Assembly: GCF_000285495.1 (NCBI RefSeq)
Contig: NZ_HE610978.1
Location: 281,169 to 345,168, forward strand
Length of the DNA stretch: 64,000 bases
Direction: 5' to 3'
Origin: Oceanobacillus massiliensis str. N'diop
GTDB lineage: Bacteria > Bacillota > Bacilli > Bacillales > Amphibacillaceae
The notes beneath the pieces were generated by a model. It saw only the letters and a program-made list of their open reading frames with translations, made no database searches and was not told where the DNA came from. Made by a program: the position numbers and the translations under genes. The stretch's first letter is position 1, and each line of letters starts with the position of its first letter. Positions 26,439 through 38,809 of this stretch are shown piece after piece.

Positions 26439-28760
26439 TCACATAAAATCATAGGGCGAAATTTCGTGTTCCTCTGAGTCAAGATTCGCTGGTATTGTGA
26501 TATCTTCCAATCTCGCAGTTAATTGTTCCTTTAAAGAGGTATAACGCTTATTCGTATCCTTTGTCTGAATACCACGCATAAATGCCTGCTGTTCTCCGCA
26601 GATTATCAACGATTCTTTACTTCTTGTTATTGCTGTATAGAGAAGATTCTTTCTGAGCATCCGGTTATAGGTGGATACAACAGGCAAGATGACAATCGGA
26701 AATTCACTTCCCTGTGATTTATGGATAGAGATGCAATAGGCATGCATGAAATTGACGTAATCCTTACGCTCATAGACTACTTCCCTATCATCAAACGTTA
26801 TGACCACCTGCTCGACATTTTCCTTGTTTTCATCTGGTTTAAAAATTGCTGCTACCTCTCCAATATCCCCGTTATAAACACCATCTTCAGGCTGGTTTAC
26901 CAGCTGGATCACCTTGTCGCCTACACGGTAAATCACATCATTGAACTTGACTTCTCTTCGTCTCTTCGTCATTGGGTTGATGAGATTCTGCAGTTCTTTA
27001 TTGATCGTGGTGATCCCTGCCTGTGTCCGGTACATCGGTGCGAGCACTTGGATGTCACGCACATCCATTCCTTTATCCAGTGCCTTTTTTATGATAGATG
27101 TTATGACCTGGACCATATGATGTTCGAAACATGAAATAAAGCTGAAATCCTTATCATTCTTAAGTGATTCAATCGTACATGCATCATTTTTGATTTCATG
27201 TGCAAGCTGAATGATTTTGGATCCTTCCTTTTGACGATACACTTCATTCAAACTTACAAATGGCAATAAAGCACTGCCCAATAAATCGGAAAGCACCTGT
27301 CCCGGCCCGACAGATGGTAGCTGATCCTCATCTCCTACAAGCAGAATCTGCATATCGTCCGGTATGGCCTTAAATAAACTGTTTGCCAGCCAGGTATCAA
27401 CCATCGAAAATTCATCCACGATTAAAAACTTTCCTGAGAGCTGTTCTTGTTCGTCTTTATCAAAACCGTCACTTCCATTCCAGCCCAGAAGTCTATGTAT
27501 AGTCAGTGCGGGAAGACCGGTTGATTCATTTAGCCGTTTCGCCGCCCGTCCAGTAGGAGCAGTTAATATGAATGGAAAATCCTGCTTATTCTCATAATCT
27601 GCAGGGTCAAGCGATACTTGGTGAATGGTGGCATATGCCTTGAGAATTCCTTTGATTACCGTTGTCTTCCCTGTACCTGGGCCGCCTGTTAATATCATTA
27701 TTTTCGAATGGAGTGATTGGTTGATTGCTGAAAACTGTTCTTTTCCATAGCTCAGTACTTCAGCTTCTTCAATTTCACCGGTTATTTTCATGAGTTCAGC
27801 CAACGACGTCTCACTCTCGATAGGCTTGCTCATTATTCGTTTCAGATTGGAAACAAAGCCATCTTCTGCATAATATAGCGAAGGCAGATATACATTGCCA
27901 TTTTGGATAATCAATTTTTTCTCAGCATTCAGCTCTTCCATTCTATCGGTAATAATCGACGTTTCTTCCGGCTGTATAGCAAGAAGCCCCGAAACTTGAT
28001 CCACGCAAAGGTCCACTGGCAGGAAAACGTGGCCTTCCTGAATACTATTTTGCAGAATATAAATACATCCTGCCCCAATCCGATTCGGGTGTGTCAATGA
28101 TAATCCATTCTGACTGGCAATCTCATCGGCTGTTCGGAAGCCAAACCCCTCAACATCAAAAACATATTGATAGGGATCCTTTTTCAGAATATCAATTGCC
28201 TCTTCTTTATACTTCTGATATACGTTTTGAGCCATTTTCAATCCAATTCCATAATTGGAAAGGAAGACTGCTACATGCTCAAATCCCTGATTATCTCTAA
28301 GACTCTTCGCCAAACGCTCAGCAGCTTCTTTATTTAGTCCAGGAACCCCCTGCAAAACATTTTCGTCTTGAAGAATTTTGCTTATAGCCGTTTCTCCCAG
28401 GTGTTCAATGATGCGTTCTGCGGTCTTTTTGCCGATTCCATAAAAAAGATCACTTGATAAGTAAGCAGCCAAACCATCCTTAGTATCGGGTACAATGGTT
28501 TTATAGGATGTCACTTTATACTGCAGGCCAAATCTTGCATGCCTTTCAAACTCGCCATAAAAAAAATAGGTTGTTTGTTCCTGGAGATTGGAAAAATACC
28601 CTTTTGCAACAATCTCTTTTTCTTTGAAGTTTTCATTCGTCTCTTGGACGCGAAGCTTAACGATCGAAAAATGTTCTGCTTCGTTATGAAATATGGTATA
28701 TAATATTTCACCTTTCATATATCCCAATTCTTCATTTGATTGTTGCTGATCCTGTTCCAT
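26439..28760 (-). CDS. recD2: RecD2 family SF1B DNA helicase
   Basis: 5'-3' DNA helicase acting in repair and replication-fork handling, independent of RecBC; 773 residues. An N-terminal OB-like region, HhH repeats (SSDLFYGIGKKTAERIIEHLG; QGVPGLNKEAAERLAKSL), Walker A ILTGGPGTGKTTV, Walker B LIVDEFSMVD and the late motif YCISIHKSQGSEFP are seen in order. ATG at 28760, spaced from GAGGT by 8 nt, is preferred to a start 5 codons earlier. Followed upstream in transcription by the TPR gene. Confidence 0.95.
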   Translation of the reverse strand: MEQDQQQSNEELGYMKGEILYTIFHNEAEHFSIVKLRVQETNENFKEKEIVAKGYFSNLQEQTTYFFYGEFERHARFGLQYKVTSYKTIVPDTKDGLAAYLSSDLFYGIGKKTAERIIEHLGETAISKILQDENVLQGVPGLNKEAAERLAKSLRDNQGFEHVAVFLSNYGIGLKMAQNVYQKYKEEAIDILKKDPYQYVFDVEGFGFRTADEIASQNGLSLTHPNRIGAGCIYILQNSIQEGHVFLPVDLCVDQVSGLLAIQPEETSIITDRMEELNAEKKLIIQNGNVYLPSLYYAEDGFVSNLKRIMSKPIESETSLAELMKITGEIEEAEVLSYGKEQFSAINQSLHSKIMILTGGPGTGKTTVIKGILKAYATIHQVSLDPADYENKQDFPFILTAPTGRAAKRLNESTGLPALTIHRLLGWNGSDGFDKDEQEQLSGKFLIVDEFSMVDTWLANSLFKAIPDDMQILLVGDEDQLPSVGPGQVLSDLLGSALLPFVSLNEVYRQKEGSKIIQLAHEIKNDACTIESLKNDKDFSFISCFEHHMVQVITSIIKKALDKGMDVRDIQVLAPMYRTQAGITTINKELQNLINPMTKRRREVKFNDVIYRVGDKVIQLVNQPEDGVYNGDIGEVAAIFKPDENKENVEQVVITFDDREVVYERKDYVNFMHAYCISIHKSQGSEFPIVILPVVSTYNRMLRKNLLYTAITRSKESLIICGEQQAFMRGIQTKDTNKRYTSLKEQLTARLEDITIPANLDSEEHEISPYDFM

Positions 28761-28785
28761 TCCAAACAACCTCACTATTCTCTAC

Positions 28786-29448
28786 CTAATTTTCATTCAA
28801 TAACTGCTCGACATTCTTCTTCCCGTTTGCAGCAAGAACATGATCGGGCTGAATCCGGAGCGCCTCTTCAAAATGATGCAGTGCCGCTGCTGTCTGGTCG
28901 TTGAATAAGGAAAGGACACCCAGATTATAATGGGCATCACTGTGTTCACTATTCATATCCAGTACTCGGCGGAACACTGTATCGGCATCCTTCAATATAT
29001 TGCTTTGCGCAAGAGACAGTCCATATTGAAACAGGATTTCCTCATCTTCTGCATCCAATTCCGTTGCCCTCAGAAGGTATGGCAAAGCCAATCTATACTG
29101 TTCCTGATTCTGCAGGGTCAGTCCAAGCATGTAGTAGACATCACTTTCCTCCAGACCAAGTTCAATCGCTTTATGAAAATTGTGCTGCGCTTTCTCATAA
29201 AGGGAATTTTCAAAGTAAAGATTCCCCAAACCGTAATAGGCTGTAGCAGCTTCAGAATCCAGTTCAATTGCCTTCTTAAAAAACCGCTCCGCACGGTCAT
29301 TTTCATTCAATTGAATTAATAGATTGCCAAAATTGATATAGCCTAACGCCTCATTCGGATGCTCTTCAATAACCTCATTGAATAATCTGGCCGCCTCAGC
29401 GAAGTTCTGTTCTTGCATATACTTTATTGCCTGTGCATTTTTATCCAT
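28786..29448 (-). CDS. yrrB: TPR-repeat protein YrrB
   Basis: 220 residues made almost wholly of tetratricopeptide repeats, about six (for example AIKYMQEQNFAEAARLFNEVIEEHP and AYYGLGNLYFENSLYEKAQHNF). A soluble protein-protein interaction scaffold. Its conserved position between mnmA and recD2 in Bacillus does not reveal the partner. Confidence 0.9.
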   Translation of the reverse strand: MDKNAQAIKYMQEQNFAEAARLFNEVIEEHPNEALGYINFGNLLIQLNENDRAERFFKKAIELDSEAATAYYGLGNLYFENSLYEKAQHNFHKAIELGLEESDVYYMLGLTLQNQEQYRLALPYLLRATELDAEDEEILFQYGLSLAQSNILKDADTVFRRVLDMNSEHSDAHYNLGVLSLFNDQTAAALHHFEEALRIQPDHVLAANGKKNVEQLLNEN

Positions 29449-29463
29449 CGAATTACTCCTTAC

Positions 29464-31732
<2,269 letters not shown>

Positions 31733-31850
31733 AATACATTTCCTTTCCCTAGGGCAGACAGAATAGCTGACACGGCTTTGCCATTTCACAAAAATAAGCC
31801 ATGGCTGCTTCTTTAAGCCCATATTCTCACATCATGCTTTTGATCGCATG

Positions 31851-32270
31851 TTATATATAAAACATATAGGCGTCCTGTGGATCATCATTTTCATGATTGG
31901 CCAATTCGTCCAAATTTGTTTTGTCCAGGACACCCTTTACGGCATCGCGAATTTGCAGCCATAAAGCCTGCTGTGCTGGCTTTTCAGCTTCAATCCCCTC
32001 TACGATTGTGAGCGGTCCTTCCAGAACACGAATAACATCACCTGCCGTAATCTCTCTTGGCTCTCTTGACAGAATATATCCGCCGTACGCTCCGCGGATA
32101 CTTTTAATCAGACCGGCATTGCGGAGTGGAGAAGCAAGCTGTTCCAAATAATGCTCCGACAGATTATTTTCTTTTGCGATTGATTTCAATGATGTCGGAC
32201 CTTCCCCGTGTTTCTTCGCTAGATCAATCATGATGGTTAATCCGTATCTACCTTTTGTTGATATCTTCAT
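31851..32270 (-). CDS. cymR: CymR-type Rrf2 family regulator of cysteine metabolism
   Basis: 139-residue winged-helix Rrf2 repressor. KISTKGRYGLTIMIDLAKKHGEGPTS opens the protein, and the recognition region is LSEHYLEQLASPLRNAGLIKSIRGAYGGYIL. As in B. subtilis CymR, it lacks the three-Cys cluster of IscR. In B. subtilis it acts with CysK to repress sulfur-uptake genes. ATG at 32270 follows GAGGTG by 6 nt. Adjacency to iscS links it to sulfur flow. Confidence 0.93.
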   Translation of the reverse strand: MKISTKGRYGLTIMIDLAKKHGEGPTSLKSIAKENNLSEHYLEQLASPLRNAGLIKSIRGAYGGYILSREPREITAGDVIRVLEGPLTIVEGIEAEKPAQQALWLQIRDAVKGVLDKTNLDELANHENDDPQDAYMFYI

Positions 32271-32408
32271 TAAATGCACCTCAAATTCTTTCTTTCGTCC
32301 ATCATTCTATAATAAATGCTATTATAGCATGAATAGTATGTCCCTTGCATTTAAGCTGAATCGGGATTAAGCTTTTAAATATATTATTATATATAAAGGA
32401 CGATTAAA

Positions 32409-33686
32409 ATGAAACAAAAACCGCTCGCATTTCGAATGAGGCCCGAACATATAGAAGAAATTATCGGACAGGAGCATCTGGTCGGTGAGGGAAAGATTAT
32501 CAATCGGATGGTTCAAGCGAAAAGACTGGCTTCCATGATTCTTTTCGGTCCACCCGGAACAGGAAAAACTTCCATGGCCTATGCACTTGCCAAAACAGTC
32601 GGTCTGCCTGTTAAAATGCTGAATGCCGTCGCAGACAAGAAGAAAGATATGGAAATTGTCGTCGAAGAAGCAAAGATGATGGGTCAGGTAGTATTGATTC
32701 TCGATGAAGTGCACCGTCTCGATAAAGCAAAGCAGGACTTCCTTCTGCCGCATCTGGAAAGCAATCTGGTAACCTTGATTGGCTGCACCACCAGCAACCC
32801 CTATCATTCCATCAATCCAGCAATCCGCAGCAGATGTCATCTATTTGAATTACAAGCCTTGACTCCGGACAATGTTAAGACTGCTATCATTCGTGCACTT
32901 AACAATAAGGAAGAAGGCTATGGCACACTTGATATCGAAATCACTGATGATGCCATAGAACATTTGGCAAACGCAGCAAATGGAGATCTCCGTTCAGCAT
33001 TGAACGGACTGGAGCTGGCAGTATCGTCAACACCGGAAAATCCTGAAAATAAACGCTTAATCGACTTGCATACAACCGAAGAATGCATGCAGAAAAAGAG
33101 TTTTTCCCATGATAAAGACGGGGATGCCCATTATGATGTACTATCCGCCTTTCAAAAATCAATACGCGGCAGTGATGTGGATGCCTCACTTCATTATTTA
33201 GGAAGATTAATTGAAGCGGGTGATCTGGATAGCATTGCGCGACGAATGATTGTCATAGCCTATGAAGATATCGGTCTTGCAAATCCGCAGGCAGGTCCGA
33301 GAGCGGTTGCTGCTGTACAAGCTGCCGAGAGGCTCGGCTTTCCAGAGGCGAGAATTCCCTTGTCCGTTGCCATTGTCGAGCTGGCACTGTCTCCGAAATC
33401 AAATACTGCCTATAAGGCATTGGATGCAGCATTAACAGATATAAGGGCTGGCAAAAGCGGGGAAATCCCCTTGCATTTGAAGGATTCCCATTACCAGGGT
33501 GCGGCAAAACTCGGACGGGGAAATGATTACAAATATCCGCACAATTATGAAGGCGCGTGGATTAACCAGCAATATCTGCCAGACTCTATCAAAAACAAAA
33601 ACTATTACCAGCCCAAGAACAGCGGGAAGTTCGAGCAGGCATTAAAGCAAGTTTATGATAAAATTCAGAGAGATAAAAAGAATTGA
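32409..33686 (+). CDS. rarA: Replication-associated recombination protein RarA
   Basis: 425-residue AAA+ ATPase of the clamp-loader/RuvB-like group acting at stalled forks. IIGQEHLVGEGKII, Walker A FGPPGTGKTSMAYALA (about 45-60), Walker B LILDEVHRLDKAKQD, sensor GCTTSNPYHSINPAIRSR, and the C-terminal tetramerisation domain (SDVDASLHYLGRLIEAGDL) are all visible. It is divergent from cymR. No gene equivalent to B. subtilis yrvM follows. Confidence 0.95.
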   Translation: MKQKPLAFRMRPEHIEEIIGQEHLVGEGKIINRMVQAKRLASMILFGPPGTGKTSMAYALAKTVGLPVKMLNAVADKKKDMEIVVEEAKMMGQVVLILDEVHRLDKAKQDFLLPHLESNLVTLIGCTTSNPYHSINPAIRSRCHLFELQALTPDNVKTAIIRALNNKEEGYGTLDIEITDDAIEHLANAANGDLRSALNGLELAVSSTPENPENKRLIDLHTTEECMQKKSFSHDKDGDAHYDVLSAFQKSIRGSDVDASLHYLGRLIEAGDLDSIARRMIVIAYEDIGLANPQAGPRAVAAVQAAERLGFPEARIPLSVAIVELALSPKSNTAYKALDAALTDIRAGKSGEIPLHLKDSHYQGAAKLGRGNDYKYPHNYEGAWINQQYLPDSIKNKNYYQPKNSGKFEQALKQVYDKIQRDKKN

Positions 33687-33710
33687 CGTATAAATCCCTT
33701 TTTATGAGGC

Positions 33711-33783
33711 AACAATAGACTTAAAAGTTACAATCTATTGTTACTAGTGCATGTTCAAAGAGCAGTCTACAATCTTTGAACAT
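33711..33783. promoter_or_regulatory. Two adjacent inverted repeats upstream of the rsfA-like gene
   Basis: AACAATAGA (33711-33719) / TCTATTGTT (33734-33742) and ATGTTCAAAG (33751-33760) / CTTTGAACAT (33774-33783) are both perfect. Neither is followed by a clear T-run, so they could be operators or leader hairpins of the gene starting at 33813, or a weak end of rarA transcription. Confidence 0.5.
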
Positions 33784-33812
33784 CCTCTATTTATAAAAAG
33801 GAGTTGAACATA

Positions 33813-34478
33813 TTGGTAAAAGTCAGACAGGATGCCTGGTCTCATGAGGATGATTTATTGCTAGCAGAAACAGTTTTACGTCATATCCGGGAAGGCAGCA
33901 CACAACTGAATGCTTTTGATGAAGTCGGAGACAAATTGAACAGAACCTCTGCAGCCTGCGGTTTCCGCTGGAATGCAGAAGTTCGAACAAAGTATGAAAG
34001 TGCTATCGATCTTGCAAAAAGGCAGCGGAAAGAGAAAAAACGGGCAATGGGCACCGCAATGAAAAGAACGAGAGTACCAGCAATCCCTCTCTCAACTGTA
34101 TATGATGCAGAGGAGACTGAAGAAGAAAACACATCCATGATGGTGTTGGAACAACCATCTATAAATCTTGACATGGTTATTCAGTTTTTACGAGAGTTGA
34201 AAAAAGACTATCATGCTTCCAATCAATCAAAATCCGCCCTGGAATCAACTGAAAAAGATAATGCCATGCTTAAAGCAAAGGTTGAGGAACTAGAGAAACA
34301 GCTTTCCAGTACGGAAAACCAGCTGGTATCGATCCAGGAGGATTATCAGACATTTATTCAAATAATGGATCGCGCAAGAAAAATGACCGTTTTGGATGAC
34401 AAGGGAAGCCATGCATCTCCGGCATTCCGGATGGACAAAAACGGCAACTTGGAACAGCTTGCCCAGGGGAGCAATTAA
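33813..34478 (+). CDS. RsfA family (prespore-type) transcriptional regulator
   Basis: 221 residues. The N-terminal Myb/SANT-like DNA-binding segment (RQDAWSHEDDLLLAETVLRHIREGSTQL...TSAACGFRWNAEVR) closely resembles B. subtilis RsfA, a sigma-F-dependent regulator of forespore genes. A central acidic linker is followed by a coiled coil at about 130-185. B. subtilis has more than one family member and rsfA itself lies elsewhere, so I do not transfer the name. TTG at 33813 has AAGGAG at 9 nt; the in-frame TTG at 33804 touches the site. Confidence 0.85.
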   Translation: MVKVRQDAWSHEDDLLLAETVLRHIREGSTQLNAFDEVGDKLNRTSAACGFRWNAEVRTKYESAIDLAKRQRKEKKRAMGTAMKRTRVPAIPLSTVYDAEETEEENTSMMVLEQPSINLDMVIQFLRELKKDYHASNQSKSALESTEKDNAMLKAKVEELEKQLSSTENQLVSIQEDYQTFIQIMDRARKMTVLDDKGSHASPAFRMDKNGNLEQLAQGSN

Positions 34479-34567
34479 TAGTATTGCTCTATAGCCGCCC
34501 CCATGAATTCCAAAAAAGCTGGATTTGACGCGGCAGACAGAAAGCTAAGCAATTAACCAAAAACATT

Positions 34568-34622
34568 AAAAATCCGAACAGCTAAAAATTCTCATAAGAA
34601 TTTAGAAGCGGTTCGGATTTTT
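34568..34622. terminator. Bidirectional terminator, rsfA-like gene / 6S RNA
   Basis: AAAAATCCGAAC (34568-34579) / GTTCGGATTTTT (34611-34622), 12-bp outer stem, with an inner hairpin TAAAAATTCT-CAT-AAGAATTTA. T-runs on both strands. Confidence 0.85.
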
Positions 34623-34670
34623 CGTTGGTTAAAACACCTATGCCAACGCTATACTCTAATCATATGTATT

Positions 34671-34860
34671 CGTTCAATCCCGATTGTGCCGTCGACGTAA
34701 AGTTTTGATCCCGCTTTAAGCAAGTGGGTACCCTGTTTTATAGATATTGTACTTCCTCAAGCATGAGGCAGGTACGCACTATAAAAACAAAATCAGGTTC
34801 CCATTTTTATAGTTGTTCGGTCAAAATACTTGTAACAGACGAACACATCAGGATTGAACG
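34671..34860 (-). ncRNA. 6S RNA (6S-1/BsrA type)
   Basis: On minus, CGTTCAATCCTGATGTGTTCGTC at the 5' end pairs over about 22 bp with the 3' end GACGGCACAATCGGGATTGAACG, allowing a bulge and wobbles. A largely unpaired middle and an internal GTACTTCCTC/GAGGCAGGTAC hairpin follow. A long closed rod of about 190-200 nt is the 6S architecture that mimics an open promoter and binds sigma-A RNA polymerase. B. subtilis bsrA lies at the same place, just downstream of aspS. Exact ends are uncertain; the promoter below suggests a start near 34876. Confidence 0.8.
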
Positions 34861-34882
34861 ATTTGTATCAATTTGTAAATAT

Positions 34883-34911
34883 ATATTAACATGCATATGA
34901 TATTTTTTCAA
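34883..34911 (-). promoter_or_regulatory. Probable 6S RNA promoter
   Basis: TTGAAA (34906-34911), 17 bp, TAATAT (34883-34888) on minus, between the aspS stop and the 6S RNA. Confidence 0.65.
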
Positions 34912-34962
34912 TATCCATAAATGTTAAATTACCATTACACACTGTAATAAAAAATGCTTTGG

Positions 34963-36732
34963 TCAGTCTTCCTTGTCGGCCAATTCGATTGAGAGTTCTC
35001 CAAGCTGAACATTGCTAACTTCACTTGGTGCATTCGTCAATAAGTCGGAGGCAGACGCCGTCTTAGGGAAAAGAATCGTATCTCTAAGATTTGATCTTCC
35101 TGCAAGAAGCATAATGATCCGGTCGAGACCTAGTGCAATCCCGCCATGTGGCGGAGCACCATACTCAAGCGCGTCCAGAAGGAACCCAAATTGGTCTCTC
35201 GCTTCTTCTTCACTGAATCCAAGTGCTTTAAACATATGATCCTGCTGCTCTTTTTGATAAATACGAATCGATCCGCCGCCTAATTCATATCCATTTAATA
35301 CAAGGTCATAAGCATTGGCGCGAACGCTGCCAGGATCGGATTCAAGCTTCTCGATATCCTGCTCGATTGGGGAAGTGAATGGATGATGCGCTGCAAAATA
35401 CCTGCCCATTTCCTCATCATATTCAAATAATGGCCAATCCGTTACCCATAGGAAATTAAACTTGTCTTCATTAATCATACCTAATTGCTTTCCTAGCTTT
35501 AAACGCAAAGCTCCAAGACTATCATAGACAACAGATGACTTATCTGCTACAAACAATAACAGATCTCCATCTTCTGCATTGGCCTTTTCTATTATGCAGG
35601 CTTTTTCTTCATCGGTAAGGAACTTAAGGATCGGTCCCTTCAGATCAGACCCTTCTGCCTTCAGCCATGCAAGACCTTTAGCTCCATATACTTTGACAAA
35701 GTCTGTAAGCTTATCGATGTCTTTCCGTGAAAAGTTTCCAGCTTCCCCTTTCACATTAAGTAAAGCAACCTTTCCACCAGCTTCAATTGCACCCTGAAAG
35801 ACTTTAAAAGTGGATGAAGCCAAGACATCTGACACCTGAATTAATTCCAGATCAAATCGCGTATCCGGTTTATCGGAACCATAACGATTCATTGCTTCGT
35901 CATACGGCATTCTTGGCAATGGCAATTCAATATCAATATCCTTAACTTCCTTCACAACCTGCTGCATCATTTTTTCCGTCATTTCCATAATTTCATCACT
36001 GGTCAAGAATGAAGTTTCAATATCAATCTGGGTAAATTCCGGCTGACGGTCTGCACGGAGATCTTCATCACGGAAACATCTGGCTATCTGATAATACTTC
36101 TCGAAACCGCTCATCATAATTAACTGTTTGAATAATTGTGGTGACTGCGGCAATGCATAAAATTCGCCTGGATGTACACGGCTGGGGACAAGATAATCAC
36201 GTGCCCCTTCAGGTGTGCTTTTTGTCAATATTGGTGTTTCCATCTCTAAAAACTCATTATCGTTTAAAAAGTTCCGAATAGACTGTGTTGTCCGGTGGCG
36301 CAATTTGAATGTTTCCTGCAAGGAGCTTCTTCTCAAATCCAAATAACGGTATTTCAGTCTGACATCCTCGTTGACATCTGTCTCGTCCTGTATAGCGAAA
36401 GGAGGTGTTTTGGATTTATTCAAGATATTGATCGATGTGGCAATCACTTCGATTCTACCTGTTTCCATCGTTGTATTTATGGTGGATTCATCGCGACCAA
36501 CAACTTTACCGCTGATTTCCACAACATATTCCGAACGGATTCTTTCTGCAATTTCCAAAGCTTCCTGAGAATGGTCCGGATTAAACACAACCTGTACAAT
36601 TCCTGACCTATCGCGCAAGTCTATAAAAATCAGCCCACCAAGATCACGTCTTTTCTGTACCCATCCTTTCAGTAAAATTTCTTGTCCAATGTATTCTTCC
36701 GATAGCTTTCCAGCTAATATCCGTTCACTCAT
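34963..36732 (-). CDS. aspS: Aspartyl-tRNA synthetase
   Basis: 589-residue class II synthetase. The N-terminal OB-fold anticodon-binding domain contains [23 protein letters not shown]. Motif 2 is [26 protein letters not shown]. The bacterial GAD insert lies around 280-410, and motif 3 is [18 protein letters not shown] at 36732 has GGAGGT 7 nt upstream and overlaps the hisS end by 8 bp, so the two are coupled and share the hisS T-box leader. Confidence 0.97.
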   Translation of the reverse strand: MSERILAGKLSEEYIGQEILLKGWVQKRRDLGGLIFIDLRDRSGIVQVVFNPDHSQEALEIAERIRSEYVVEISGKVVGRDESTINTTMETGRIEVIATSINILNKSKTPPFAIQDETDVNEDVRLKYRYLDLRRSSLQETFKLRHRTTQSIRNFLNDNEFLEMETPILTKSTPEGARDYLVPSRVHPGEFYALPQSPQLFKQLIMMSGFEKYYQIARCFRDEDLRADRQPEFTQIDIETSFLTSDEIMEMTEKMMQQVVKEVKDIDIELPLPRMPYDEAMNRYGSDKPDTRFDLELIQVSDVLASSTFKVFQGAIEAGGKVALLNVKGEAGNFSRKDIDKLTDFVKVYGAKGLAWLKAEGSDLKGPILKFLTDEEKACIIEKANAEDGDLLLFVADKSSVVYDSLGALRLKLGKQLGMINEDKFNFLWVTDWPLFEYDEEMGRYFAAHHPFTSPIEQDIEKLESDPGSVRANAYDLVLNGYELGGGSIRIYQKEQQDHMFKALGFSEEEARDQFGFLLDALEYGAPPHGGIALGLDRIIMLLAGRSNLRDTILFPKTASASDLLTNAPSEVSNVQLGELSIELADKED

Positions 36733-38017
36733 CAACCTTACCTCCTGCAAACTTTTCCTTCATTTTTGCCGCAATGTCATTTAATGGTATTTCTACTTGC
36801 TCCCCTGTTTCCATTTCTTTTACATTGATAACCTGTTTTTCAAGTTCATCTTCACCTAGAACCAGAACATATCTCGAACGGTAACGATCGGCCGCTTTAA
36901 ACTGCCCCTTCATCTTTCGCCCCTGATAATCCTTATCGACTTGAATCCCGCTCATCCGCAGCTCGTGTACCAGACGGGCGGCCGCTTTCTCTACAGCAGC
37001 AGAACCCATGGCAACTACAAAACAATCCAGATCATCGTCTGCAGGAATTTCTATATTTTCTGCTTCCAATGCCATTAACAGGCGTTCAAAACCCATACCA
37101 AAACCAATACCTGGTGTGTCAGGTCCGCCCAGCTCTTCTATCAAGCCATTATAGCGGCCGCCGCCAGCCAATGTTGTAATAGCTCCGAATCCAGAAGCTT
37201 CACTCATAATTTCAAAGGCAGTATGATTATAATAGTCAAGACCTCTGACAAGGTTTGCGTCGACCACATAGTCAATATCCATCATGGATAAATACTCCTG
37301 TACCTTGTCAAAATACAATTTAGATGCTTCATTCAAATAATCAAGAATAGATGGAGCAGTTTTCATTGCCGGATGATCACGGTCTGTCTTACAGTCAAGA
37401 ATCCGCAGCGGGTTTTGGGAAAGTCTTGTCTGACAATCCTTGCAGAGCTCTTCTTTATGTGGTTCAAAATGCTTTACAAGCGCCTGTCTGTGATTATCTC
37501 TGCTTTCCTTATCTCCAAGGGAATTAACAACCAGTTTCAATGATTTCAATCCTAATTGCTTGTAAACCGTCATCGCCAGATCAATAACTTCTGCATCGAC
37601 CGCCGGATCATCGCTTCCAAGGACCTCCACTCCAAACTGATTAAGCTGACGCATACGGCCTTTTTGCGGACGCTCATAGCGAAACATCTGTGCAAAATAA
37701 TAAAGCTTAACAGGCTGGTTTGGTTCACCGAATAACTTGTTTTCGACAAAGGCCCTTGCTACTGACGCTGTTCCTTCAGGTCTTAAAGTTAAGCTTCTGC
37801 CGCCGCGATCCTCAAAGGTATACATTTCCTTTTGGACAATATCTGTAGAATCCCCGACACCACGCTGAAATACTTCCGTATGCTCAAACAAAGGTGTTCG
37901 AATCTCTTTAAAATGGAATCTGTTACAAACATCTTTAATTATATTTTCGGCATATTGCCATTTAGCTGCATCCTTAGGCAATAGATCCACTGTACCTCTT
38001 GGCGCTTTCATATTCAT
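36725..38017 (-). CDS. hisS: Histidyl-tRNA synthetase
   Basis: 430-residue class II synthetase. [11 protein letters not shown] opens the protein; motif 2 is [23 protein letters not shown], the histidine-binding loop is [14 protein letters not shown], motif 3 is [15 protein letters not shown], and the C-terminal anticodon domain starts near 330. The frame is open a further 63 codons upstream into a palindromic repeat, but the ATG at 38017 has GGGGG 7 nt before it and matches the family start. Confidence 0.96.
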   Translation of the reverse strand: MNMKAPRGTVDLLPKDAAKWQYAENIIKDVCNRFHFKEIRTPLFEHTEVFQRGVGDSTDIVQKEMYTFEDRGGRSLTLRPEGTASVARAFVENKLFGEPNQPVKLYYFAQMFRYERPQKGRMRQLNQFGVEVLGSDDPAVDAEVIDLAMTVYKQLGLKSLKLVVNSLGDKESRDNHRQALVKHFEPHKEELCKDCQTRLSQNPLRILDCKTDRDHPAMKTAPSILDYLNEASKLYFDKVQEYLSMMDIDYVVDANLVRGLDYYNHTAFEIMSEASGFGAITTLAGGGRYNGLIEELGGPDTPGIGFGMGFERLLMALEAENIEIPADDDLDCFVVAMGSAAVEKAAARLVHELRMSGIQVDKDYQGRKMKGQFKAADRYRSRYVLVLGEDELEKQVINVKEMETGEQVEIPLNDIAAKMKEKFAGGKVDE

Positions 38018-38125
38018 CTTTATAACCCCCGATATTAAATTATAAAACAAGGCTGTTTTCTCAAAGTTTGTTGTTTTGCATAAAATATATAAAATGCGAC
38101 GTAATTTGATGATGTGTTTTATCTC

Positions 38126-38250
38126 CACTCCGGAAATACACTGCGCTTTCCGCGGGCTCGCGATGAGCCTCCTCGCTCGCAAAGTTCGCTCCCTGTGGGG
38201 TCTCATCGTCTTCGCTTTCCCGCAGGAGTCTCCGTGTATTTCCTCCGCTA
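38126..38250. repeat. Palindromic Bacillaceae intergenic repeat, type B
   Basis: GC-rich element bounded by a perfect inverted repeat, GGAAATACAC (38132-38141) / GTGTATTTCC (38234-38243). Inner blocks CTTTCCGCGGG and CCCGCAGGAGTCTCC recur in many Bacillaceae intergenes. It lies within the untranslated leader between the His T-box and hisS. Confidence 0.7.
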
Positions 38251-38298
38251 AGATTTGGCCTTCTGAATCAAATTACTGATATTCAATTATTAAGCTGA

Positions 38299-38440
38299 TG
38301 GATTGGAGCGTAGGGCAGTCGACTCCAGCGGGAATAGCAACAGCTGAAGATCCCGCAAGAAGCCGGGCTTGCTTCTGAGGAAGCTGAAGCGTTGCCCGCG
38401 GAAAGCGACTGCCCGGAGCGGAAATCGGCCGTTGCTAGTT
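38299..38440. repeat. Palindromic Bacillaceae intergenic repeat, type C
   Basis: Second GC-rich element in the hisS leader, with stem GGGCAGTCG (38313-38321) / CGACTGCCC (38406-38414) near its ends and inner GAAGCCGGGCTTGCTTC-type hairpin sequence. A degraded copy in inverted orientation lies at 5831-5940. Confidence 0.7.
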
Positions 38441-38507
38441 ATGTCGCAGTTTTTAGCAAATACAGCGTTAGAAATAACAATAATACTTACGAAAAGAGCC
38501 TAAAACA

Positions 38508-38774
38508 AAAAACTCCCGTCCCTTATATAAATATAAGGGACGGGAGTTTACCCGCGTTGCCACCCTAGTTGATGCCAAACAACAGCATCCGCTCTACACA
38601 GTTAACGCCTGCAAAACGTTCATACCTACTATATTTCGATATAAATCCTCGGGAATGTCCTTCATCAGACCACCATGGAAAATGCTCTCAGCCAGGCGAC
38701 ATTTTCTCTCTATACATGTGATATCTGATTACTTTTTCCGTCATCAGTGTACATTGATTTAATTTAATTGAATG
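38508..38774 (-). promoter_or_regulatory. T-box riboswitch of the hisS-aspS operon
   Basis: T-box sequence AGGGTGGCAACGCGGG on minus (38551-38566), followed by terminator stem AAACTCCCGTCCCTTATAT / ATATAAGGGACGGGAGTTT and T6 (38508-38549). Upstream lie AGAGAG and GGCTGAGAGC (stem I elements) and GGACATTCCCGAG, which supplies a candidate specifier CAU (His) at 38655-38657. The switch is about 490 bp from hisS instead of directly before it. Confidence 0.92.
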
Positions 38775-38780
38775 TCTATT

Positions 38781-38809
38781 ATATTAATCGGAACAAACTA
38801 TAATGTCAA
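38781..38809 (-). promoter_or_regulatory. hisS T-box promoter
   Basis: TTGACA (38804-38809), 17-bp spacer, TAATAT (38781-38786) on minus. The -35 box overlaps the stop codon of the small HTH gene (38806-38808). Confidence 0.88.

Noticed and set aside
38018..38206. 63-codon N-terminal extension of hisS
   Set aside because: The added residues translate a palindromic repeat; the family start and ribosome site are at 38017.
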